64,000 nt of DNA from Cycas panzhihuaensis. Lineage: Eukaryota > Cycadophyta. This document shows, piece after piece, positions 14,433 to 22,771 of the stretch. The notes under the pieces were generated by a model that was not told the origin of the DNA, searched no databases, and was given only the letters and a program-made list of their open reading frames with translations. Positions within the stretch are counted from its first letter, which is position 1. Each line of letters starts with the position of its first letter. The position numbers and the translations under genes were made by a program. Location of the stretch: contig CM041465.1 of NCBI GenBank assembly GCA_023213395.1, forward strand, positions 89,163,741 to 89,227,740, read 5' to 3'.

Positions 14433-14854
14433 TTAGGGGTGGTCATCTAGAAGAGGGAGGCAACGCTCAAGGATGAGGCAGACGAGGCTGTCGGCCTCTG
14501 CATTGAGGTGCCTAGGGATATGCCGAATATCCACTGATGAGAAACAAGCTAGAAGAGATCTGGCAGGATAGCGAGGGTTCTCAGGTAAGGGCATCGTACC
14601 TGGTAGACCTGGGTGAGATGGGACACCACAACCTGAGAATTGCAAAGCAACACGATGGACCCATGATGGAAACGGAGGGCATCGATAAAGGCTTCAATAA
14701 CGGCCGTGTACTTGGCTTCATTATTGGTTGCCTCAGGAAAGAAGACTCTAGAATGCAGGTAGTCATGTTTGGAGGGGCTGCGAAGAATCCACGCAGTGGC
14801 AGAAGGTCTGGGGTTATCGCGACTTCCACCATCGACAAAAACGAGAAGGGACAT
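14433..14854 (-). pseudogene. archaeal-type RNase H domain, family 1 (frameshifted)
   Basis: It opens with MSLLVFVDGGSRDNPRPS and continues with NNEAKYTAVIEAFIDAL and CNSQVVVSHLTQVYQVRCPY. The frame then shifts between about 14645 and 14549, and the C-terminal block HIPRHLNAEADSL is in another frame. Catalytic residues: Asp in FVDGG, Glu in NNEAKY, Asp changed to Asn in CNSQ, and Asp in EADSL. The domain belongs to the additional RNase H of Tat-type elements and is distinct from the gypsy RNase H at about 20120-20480. It sits downstream of integrase and of the antisense gene, just before the polypurine tract. Confidence 0.8.
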
Positions 14855-15380
14855 GCTTGAATACTAAGCTCTAGTAGCAAACAAATAGCAATGAAAGTAA
14901 AAGAAAGACTAGAATGGTAGGGAAAAATGTGGTCGAGAAGGGCAGGAGAACTTAGTAATGAGGTTACCCAAAAATGAGAGCAAGCAATCCAGCCACTGGC
15001 TGAGAGTGGGCAGAGAAAAGATGCCTTGGAGTGCCAAAGGTTGCTATGGGAAGCGAAACATGCCCCTGGACGAAGGAGCATTTCCTTTGGGGACCCCAAG
15101 GGCGAAAAAGGGCTACAGAAATGGGTCCAGGGTGGTAAAATGAGCTAAATGAGTATAAACTCAAGCATGCATGGGAGTAGCATACAAAACAATGTAGAAG
15201 GGCCCTGGCAAAAGTGCGATAATGAGGTACCATAAATGCCCTCGCAAGGGAGGACAAAAAGGGCATCAATAGAACATAATAAGCGACAGGGCCAAAAGGC
15301 AAAGGAAATCAAGGAAATGAGACGGTTCCAATGACTGTCACGGGGCCAGAAATGGAAGAAGTGCCCGTCGGGGCCCCCAC

Positions 15381-15390
15381 CTATATAAGG
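15381..15390 (+). promoter_or_regulatory. TATA-like element, candidate antisense promoter
   Basis: CTATATAAGG lies about 700 bases upstream of the antisense ATG at 16085, with a plausible first intron between (acceptor TTGCAG ending at 16063). Copy A has only a weak A/T-rich counterpart at the equivalent place. Assignment is by sequence alone. Confidence 0.35.
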
Positions 15391-15789
15391 AAAATGAATG
15401 AAAATCAGATTCATTTTTACCGGCTCTCGTACGAAACCAGAGCCTTTTCCTTATTACGCGGAGCGCTACTCGACTTTGGAGGCACGCAGGAGATGACCTG
15501 ACTGTTGGATCTGAGCATAGCAAGAGCCATTATGATCAAAGGGATTAGATGGCGATGGTCAGGCCAGATCCAGTGAGTGGATCTCACACAACCCTCCCCA
15601 TTTCGAAGTTCAAAGTTTAATACTTTTTAGTTAATTTTAATACATTTTTATACCCCTTATGGGCAATTGGATGCCTCTCAGAGTCTAAATTGGACCCAGA
15701 AAGAGGCAGGGACCTGGGCATTAGAGAGCCCTGGTCCCGATGGGCCCCACGTGGGTCCACCATAAAAATTTTGAGATTTTCTGGGCAGA

Positions 15790-15811
15790 AACCCCCCTTT
15801 TTAGGGGGGTT
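15790..15811 (+). other. GC-rich hairpin in the antisense leader
   Basis: A perfect 8-bp stem (AACCCCCC / GGGGGGTT) with a TTTTTA loop. A second perfect 9-bp stem (ACCAAGATC / GATCTTGGT) follows at 15827-15854. The first hairpin is kept in family 2 (1590-1609) with different but pairing stem ends. Confidence 0.45.
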
Positions 15812-16063
15812 GCCGTTTGTACCGCGACCAAGATCGCAACACTGTGATCTTGGTTGTGGGATCGCTACAGGAAAGTGATCGCCACGGGACCCGCTCTAAA
15901 TTTAGCAGTATCACTAAATTTGGAGTGGTACGCAGATAGAAATCAGAAAAAATACAAGAGGGGCCAAACAACCCCCAAAACTCAGGCAAGAAAGTTAGAA
16001 AGAAAGCTAGGAGTATAGATGACTGCTAGGAGGCTGACCTTGACTGACTTTTGATGATTGCAG

Positions 16064-17783
16064 GCAGTTATCGCGGTGGATAACCGCGAGAACGTAGGTA
16101 TGTCGATACTGAGCTACATGGAGATAGCGTCCCAAGAGGACAAGATGACTCTACGGAGGTGTGGCCTATACAAGGCCCTTAAGACACCCCAGTTCGCGTA
16201 AGACCAGTGGCTTCAAGTTGACATCATGTCGTACTGGGACAAGAGGAGGCACGTATTTCACCTGCCTCAGATAGGTGATGTCACGATTCCCCCAAGAGAT
16301 ATCAAGTAGATTTTGGGGTTCCTGACGAGGGGAGGCGGTGAGGTTGGGAGGCGTTGCAAAGACCGAGGCGACACGGGAGGCACCAGTTCCTCACAGGGGA
16401 CCGGCGGTGGGAGGCGGAGGGAGCCGCCTTCAGACTATGCTCATGTCGCGAATTCCTTAGGTGAGGAAGCTGATAGTACTATGCATTCTATTCCAGATTT
16501 CCTAGAAATAGAACTGCAGGGAGATCCCTAGAGGATGGGTGGATGCAGCATGTCGGTGCGAGGTTGGCGAGAGGATGGACTGGGCGACCCTAGGCGCAGC
16601 GAACCTCGTCGCCCAACTAGACACCATCTGAAGGTCTAACAGGGAAGGATTCTCTTACAACACACTGTTGCAGTGCTGGTTCTTTGACCATTTTGCAGCA
16701 GTGGCACCAGTAGGGGGGCCATACCCCATAGCAGTGTGGGCCCCGATGGTCCACAGATGGCAGACCCAGCTTCGAGGGATAGAGGATCAGGTGCATGTCC
16801 GTCGATCGATTGATGCAACGTCACTCGACCTCCTCACTTTGACAGACTACACAGCAGAGCTATATAGAGCAGTAAGGTGGGAGAGTGATGATGGAGCGGG
16901 TGGAGCAGGAGCGCCCATCGAGGAGGACGACGATGATGACAGTGACAGTGACAGTGACAGCGGCGACGACAGTGATGATGGGGGAGATGGGGCTGGCCCA
17001 TCATGACCTGCAGGAGAGGCAAGTCTATCACAGTCAGCAGGAGGAGCAACAGGACCATCCGAGACTGCTAGAGGAGAGGCAGGCCCATCAGGAGCTGCTG
17101 AGGCGAGCAGGGTGCCAGAGACCAGGGGCCGTCGACTACGAATCATGAGGAGATCTGAAGAGGCAAGGGTCAAGCCAGTCCTTGCTAGGAGCGAGGTTGA
17201 GGCAGAGGAGGTACCTAAGGACGAGGTACATGTAGCAGGCGGAGGGCCAGGAGATGAGGATGTCGCCTAAGCAGAAGAGCCGTCGGCTATTGCAGGTGAG
17301 ACCTAACCGTTTCCACAATTGTTTGACATCTAAATAGATACTTGGTTTCATTTTATTATGGTATGTAGTGAGGATATACACTGACACACGGCATGTTGCA
17401 TTGACAGGTGTAGCAGAGGTTCAGAGACTGGTGGAGGCCATGGTGAGGGAGATGTTCCCTCAGGTCTACGCAGAGGGGCAAATGCCCATCTAGGTGGAGG
17501 ATGTGCCCAGGTTGGCAGGAGCCCATATGCAGGCATTCATCCCACTGGCGAGGGTGAGAGACATCTGGGCTACAGAGTCCCAGGAACACATGGCATTCTG
17601 AGGATAGCTATAGCGAGAGCTCGACGTGGCCAGGGGCAAGCAGGATGAGCTGCGCGGACGAGTCCAGGCCTTAGAGGCTAAGGGTGGAATAGGAGGAGAT
17701 GCGGAGAGCAGGATCCGCATAACAGTACTAGAGGAGCACCTCAGGGCAACAGAGGAGAGGTTCCGGAGTATGGAGGAGGGACT
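16064..17783 (+). pseudogene. antisense plant-mobile-domain-like gene, family 1
   Basis: It runs against the retrotransposon, between integrase and the second RNase H. From an ATG at 16085 the frame gives a PMD-like domain: RRHVFHLPQIGDVTI and IKxILGF fit the family pattern around FHL, TITL and ILGLP. After a Gly/Arg-rich part, WFFDHF and W-MVHRWQTQLRG (16668-16800) resemble the later PMD core, followed by a highly acidic Asp/Ser tract (16905-17006). A 112-nt intron (17296 GTGAGAC to 17407 ACAG) leads to an exon rich in Glu, Arg and Leu with heptad-like spacing (17408-17783), probably a coiled coil. Stops at 16181, near 16309 and in the last exon mark it as broken. Structure and order are shared with family 2. 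Confidence 0.65.
17296..17407 (+). other. conserved intron of the antisense gene
   Basis: The donor is GTGAGAC and the acceptor TTGACAG; the length is 112 nt. Family 2 copies have a 113-nt interval with the same donor at the same place (7-119, 36329-36441, 44361-44473), flanked by the same coding exons. Confidence 0.6.
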
Positions 17784-18256
17784 CTAGGGAGAGAGGGATC
17801 ATTCCAGACTCGATACGATTAGCTAGTGGCACAGATGGCCTTGAGGTCGAGTAGGAGCCGGACCTACACACACACAGCAGCTACGACCCCGAGATGACCT
17901 CAAGATGAGGGGAGCAAGGCAGGCAACTCATGGAGACCCAGGAAGAGCCTTAGAGGGATGTGGTCCTTAGGAGAGGGATCGCACAAACCAGGGGATGGCA
18001 CCCCAGGATCAGGACATCAGTAGCCTAGGAGATGTACATATATGGTTTTGACATGAAAGCATAGGTCTCCAGGGGGTCATATGTAGGCTCACATGATTGT
18101 ACCCCCCTTGCAAGGATCCCAGCTTCCCACACGCATAATGTACCATGATATTTTTGATATACATATATATATACGGGGTAATTCGAACCCCATTTTGACA
18201 TGAAATGGTGTGTATCATATATGATAGAGATAGCATGTATGGTTTACTTTGTATGT

Positions 18257-18320
18257 TGTAAATGTTTAGATGTAAATATGTTTTAATGTAAATATTTTGT
18301 TGTAAATATTTAGTTGTAAA
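18257..18320 (+). promoter_or_regulatory. cluster of five TGTAAA motifs, candidate poly(A) region of the antisense gene
   Basis: TGTAAA occurs at 18257, 18271, 18287, 18301 and 18315, downstream of the antisense coiled-coil exon. UGUAAA is a known far-upstream element of plant polyadenylation signals. The cluster lies before the convergent end of integrase at 18705. Family 2 copy C lacks a clear counterpart, so this may also be simple-sequence drift. Confidence 0.35.
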
Positions 18321-18704
18321 ATGCATGTATTTCCTTCCATGTATGGCTATATGTCTAACATGAGCACACACATCCACCATAAGTAGAGGTGATCGAGAGG
18401 TGTGAGGTTAGAAATAAAGCGACATGCATGTCCATGTGGGAGCATAGCGGAATATGCAAAGGAAACAATAGGCAGGAGAAGGGAGTGACGATACTCCACA
18501 ACGTCGTCCTAGTTGGGGAATGCCCAAATAGGAGGACAAAGGTTCTCGAGAGGATACGGGAAAGCGGGTTCCGCGGGAGAAACCAAAAGAAAAAGCGAAA
18601 ATCCATTTTAAATTGCCATTCTACCCGTGGTTGGGAAGAATAGGAACAATTTAAAATGGTAGTTTAGGCTCGTTTCGGAGCATCGCGAAGAAAAAGTGGA
18701 AAGA

Positions 18705-20113
18705 TCATGCGTAAAACTTCTTAAGGAATTTTTTGTTGACCGCTTTCTCAAATTCTAAGCCTTCCAAGGTGGCGATCCTGTATGCGCTATTATCGAGGCT
18801 TTCGAGAATGATGAAGGGGCCTACCCATTTAGGCCCAAATTTGGCCAAGCGATCGTAAAGATACTCCAATTTGAGGACGTGGTCCTCGAGGCACAAAGAA
18901 CAAGCATAAAGACATTTGTCATGTGTCCTTTACAAGTGGGCTTTCGAAGCGAGGTTTACTTGATAAGCCATTAAGCACCTCTCATCTAGGGCTTCGAGGT
19001 TTAGGAGGCAAGCCTGGCGAATAGACTCCTCATCAATGAGGCCCCGAAGGGAAACCTGTAGAGAGGGGATATCCACTTCCAGTGGGAGCACCGCCTCGGC
19101 TCCGTAAACTAACGAGAATGGGGTCATTCCAGTAGCTGTGTAGATGGAAGTGCGATAAGCCCATAGGGCAGAAGGGAGTTGGATGTGCCAATCCCTTTGA
19201 GACTGGGTGACAGTTTTCTTTAAAATACTGACGAGTGTTTTGTTGAAAGATTCAACTTGCCCGTTTGCTTGGGGGTAATAAGGGGATGACGTCTTATGCG
19301 AGATTTTGAATTTCTCGCACAATTCGTCCATCTCCTTGTTACAGAAGGAAGTTCCATTATCTGTAATAAGGACATCTGGAATCCCAAACTAACAAATAAT
19401 ATGCTGGTAGACGAAGGTGGTTATCATCTTGCCAGGGGTAGTGGACGGGGGATTGCCTCTACCTATTTAGTGAAGTTCTTGGTAGCGGTCAAGATATATT
19501 TATATTGTGCAGAAGATGGCAGCAATATAGCCCCAATGAGGTCTAAGCCCCATTGAGAAAAGGGCCATGGAGACACGATAGGGTGCAACGCCTCGGAAGG
19601 TATGTGAGAAACATTGGCGTGCTCCTGACATCGCCGACATCTAAGGGCACATGCGTGGGCATCCTTGAACAAGGATGGCCAGTAATAACCCATGTAGAGG
19701 ATCCTTTGGGCTATGGATTGGCCTCCAAAGTGGCCCTGACAAATGCCATGATGGCATTCGTAGAGTATTTAGTCTGCTTCATCAGAAGCGACGCAGTGAA
19801 GCAGGACCTCGTCGAAGGATCTCTTGTACAACACTCCATCCATGAGGAAGTGTTGCCTAGCAGTGGTACGAATACATAACCTAACCTTGTTATTGGCTTC
19901 AGGGTGATATTCTTACTAAGTCAGATATCGTATAATGTTGCCATACCACTCGTTATCAGTGAGTGGGCGAAGAGAAGCATCTTGGACGGTCATAATAGAG
20001 TCGTCCGGAAAGGAGTCGTCAACAAGAACATCGCTCGCATTGGGAATGGCAGCATCAGCTAATTGCTCTACTACTATCATTCCCTTCTTCGACTTCCTGT
20101 TAATGACTTGCAA
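18705..20113 (-). pseudogene. integrase of family 1 (broken by stops)
   Basis: Inserts the cDNA into host DNA. An H2C2 zinc-binding part is visible (ECHHGICQGHFGG, then YYWPSLFKDAHACALRCRRCQ). The catalytic Asp is in WGLDLIGA, the second Asp in TDNGTSF and the Glu in PQANGQVESF, so the D,D-35-E residues remain. A C-terminal module with KFGPKWVGPFIILE ends at KKFYA. In-frame stops interrupt the region, for example near 19460 and 19388. It is read after RNase H, and no separate promoter is expected because it is part of the polyprotein. The better preservation against copies C and D indicates a younger insertion. Confidence 0.9.
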
Positions 20114-20119
20114 GTCGAA

Positions 20120-21700
20120 CTCTTGAAGTAGGATGGTCTAACGACCTGCCCTACCTATCAAGTCTGAATGAGTAAGCAAGTAATGAAAGGGATCAGATTG
20201 AACGATCACCTTGGTTGTATTACCAAGCAAGTAATACCTAAACTTCTTGGTCGCATGGACCAAGGAGAGGCATTTCTTTTTGGTGGGAGGATAGTTTAAT
20301 TCAGCGGCAATGAGAGTGTGGCTGATGAAATAAATAGCCCTCTCAGTTCCCGAATCATCCTCCTGTACGAGCATTGCGCCCAAGGATTTGTCGGTTGCCG
20401 AGGTATATAGAATGAAGGGTTTATCAAAGCAAGGAGGCGCCAGTGTAGGGGCAGAAATGAGAGCTTCCTTGAGTCCTATGAAGGCCTTTTGGGTCTTGTC
20501 CGATCAAACAAAAGGGGCTCCTTTCTTCAATAGGTTCGTAAGAGGCTTAGCATTTATGGCGAAGTTTGCCAAGAAATGCCTCAGAAAACCAGGCCTACCT
20601 AAAAACGACTTAATTTGTTGTTGGGTCCTAGGCGACGGTATGTTGAGGATTGCCTTGACTTTTTTCGGATCAATTTGGATTCCTTGTTGGGACACGAGGA
20701 AACCCAAGAGTTTGCTTGAAGTGATGGTAAATACACATTTGAGTGGGTTCAGACCAAGATGATACTTGCGGCATCTTGTGAAGATGGCGCACAAGTCAGA
20801 GGGATGATGGGCTCTCGTACGCAAAAGGCCCATCATATCGTCTATGAAAACCTCCAACGTATTATTGATGAGGTCATGAAAGATAAAATACATGGCTCTT
20901 TGATAAGTAGCCCCTACATTCTTAAGACCAAAGGGCATTACCTTGTAGGAAAAGGTACCCCATGGCGTAGTGAAGGCTGTCTTATGGCAGTCTTCAGGAG
21001 AAATCTGAATTTGGTTATAGCCGGAGAAGCCGTCCATTAAGGACATTACTTCAGATCCAGCTGTACGATCAATTATTTGATCAATGAAGAGAAGAGGAAA
21101 GTTGTCCTTAGGATAAGCGTTGTTTATGTTACAAAAATTGACACAAATACGAATGGTCCCATTCTTCTTAGCAACGGGAACGATATTCGATACCTACTTA
21201 GGGTAATTGATGGAAGAAACGAGTCCTGCATCTAGAAGCTTCTCAACCTCCATCTTAAATTTGAAAGCTTCGTGAAAGGGGACGCCTGCTTGACGCACTG
21301 GGGGAGCATCAGGAACAGTAGTAAGATTATGCATGACGATAGAGGGGTCAATGCCCTTCATGTTCGAGTAGTCCCACATGAATACATCACGGAATTCCTA
21401 GAATAGGAGGGAGTATTCCCTCACTTCATCAGGAGTACATTCTGCTCCTACCTTGATGACCTTGTCCAGGGTAAGGACTATGTCCTGAGTTGCCCCCATG
21501 CACATGACATTCCCCTCCTCGAAATGGAAGGGGGCAAGATCGATCGGAAGAGAGGAAACAGAAGAAGGGATTGGGTCGGCTAAGGTGGACCTAATCGCTA
21601 AGACCTTCTGGTGGCCAAGCTTGTGGTGACCAGGAGGCAAACTAGGCATGGAACTTGCTAAGTGCTCCAGCAAAGCCTTATCGTCTTCGAAGTAGTCCAC
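20120..21700 (-). pseudogene. reverse transcriptase and gypsy-type RNase H of family 1
   Basis: RT begins after a linker (VRKEYS-like end at about 21400) with DYSNMKGIDPSI, followed by MEVEKLLDAGLV, DGFSGYNQIQISPED, TPWGTFSYKVMPFGLKN and the active-site box FIDDMM near 20920-20900. The box carries Phe where Ty3-type RTs usually have Tyr (YxDD). The connection SFLGRPGFLRHFLANF leads to RNase H with SLGAMLVQED and IYFISHTL, near 20380-20300. Stops replace Trp or Gln codons (TAG near 21396 and 21193, TGA near 20502, TAG near 20138). It makes cDNA from element RNA and removes the RNA strand. Confidence 0.92.
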
Positions 21701-22248
21701 CCCATGGATGACCTGACTTCGAATGGACGAAGCGCGGGATAGCGTGGGAGCGATAGGACTGGTATGGCCTGAAAGCTACCCATCATCCCAAAGGGACTCT
21801 AAAGGAGAGTCAAGGAGAGGTCCCTCGTAAAAAGCAAGAGGGAAACTCTCAACATCATCACCTGCAAGAGGTGGTGGGATGGAAGAGCTAGGAACATGAT
21901 GATCGACATGCGCAATGTCATGTGACATATGAAAATGACTAGGCTTTATAACAAAAGGGGTCCTAGGCAGACACCTAGGACTAGGAGGATGCCCTACACT
22001 AGTCTTGAACGAACCGGGTGAGGATGATCCTCATCCTTGCTATGGGACCCGTCATCATCAAACATGGTGAGGTACCCATAGCTTCTGACACCAATGGGGA
22101 TGAAATGTATCAAATCAGGAGAAGAAGATATGGGATATTCTTCACGGTAAGAGGAATCAGGGATTCCAATGGAGCAGCCTGTGACATGATCGGAAGGGTA
22201 TTTGTTTCCCTTCGTATAGCCATGGCTTACCTGAGCAGAAGGCCTAGT

Positions 22249-22596
22249 TTATTTGGCGAGCGATCGCTCAAGGGAGACAACTTTCATTTGTCCATTATGG
22301 ACAAATTTAAGTTGCCCCCAATGGGTGGAATGCACGGCTCCCATTTGGTCAAGCCATGGTCGACCCAAAAGCAAGTTGTAATCAACATCCACATCGAGGA
22401 CAACGATATCAATCACGACAGTCTTATCCTCGAGAGTAAGAGGTATTGAGACAGATCCTAAGGGAGTCTTCTCGCTACCGTCATAACCCTGACAACACCA
22501 TAGAATAGGTTCCAAGGCAGAAATGCCAAGCTCTTGCATGATGCGCGAGGGTATGGCATTGATGAAAGAACCGTTGTCCACGATGGTTCTTCGCAA
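22249..22596 (-). pseudogene. retroviral-type aspartic protease of family 1
   Basis: The active-site region is TIVDNGSFINAIPSRIMQEL, with D-N-G in place of the classical D-S/T-G. The flap and C-terminal parts IDIVVLDVDVDYNLLLGRPW and LDQMGAVHSTHWGQLKF are typical of Tat/Athila-type polyproteins. It would cleave Gag-Pol. The open frame is 115 codons and continues towards RT through a low-complexity linker (22249-21700) without a recognised domain. The domain itself shows no stop. Confidence 0.85.
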
Positions 22597-22771
22597 CGTG
22601 CAATCAGGAGTATCTATGGTAATGGTGAAAGGGAAATTCCATTAGCATTCCCTTCCACTAGACGTGGGAAGATCTCTGGGATCGAAAGAGATGATGGGTT
22701 TGGAACCCTGGGTTGTGACCAAGGCGTGAACGAACGCGTCATTCGATCTTTAGAGCTTCCAAGAGGAGCAT

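Larger units (their letters stand above)
14860..16061 (+). other. leader between the second RNase H and the antisense gene
   Basis: No conserved coding sequence. It holds a TATA-like element at 15381-15390 and two hairpins at 15790-15811 and 15827-15854, all oriented to serve the plus-strand antisense gene. A 62-codon open frame at 15690-15878 has no recognisable domain. Family 2 copy A has a homologous leader; copy C has lost part of it. Confidence 0.5.

Noticed and set aside
16462-16498. A 37-nt GTGAG…TTCCAG interval with a counterpart in copy D, resembling an intron
   Set aside because: Shorter than known plant introns and open for translation in family 1, so probably coding.
16885-17148. 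Overlapping open frames of 74-108 codons around the acidic tract
   Set aside because: Shadows of the antisense gene in other frames; only the frame with WFFDHF and the Asp/Ser tract is conserved in family 2.
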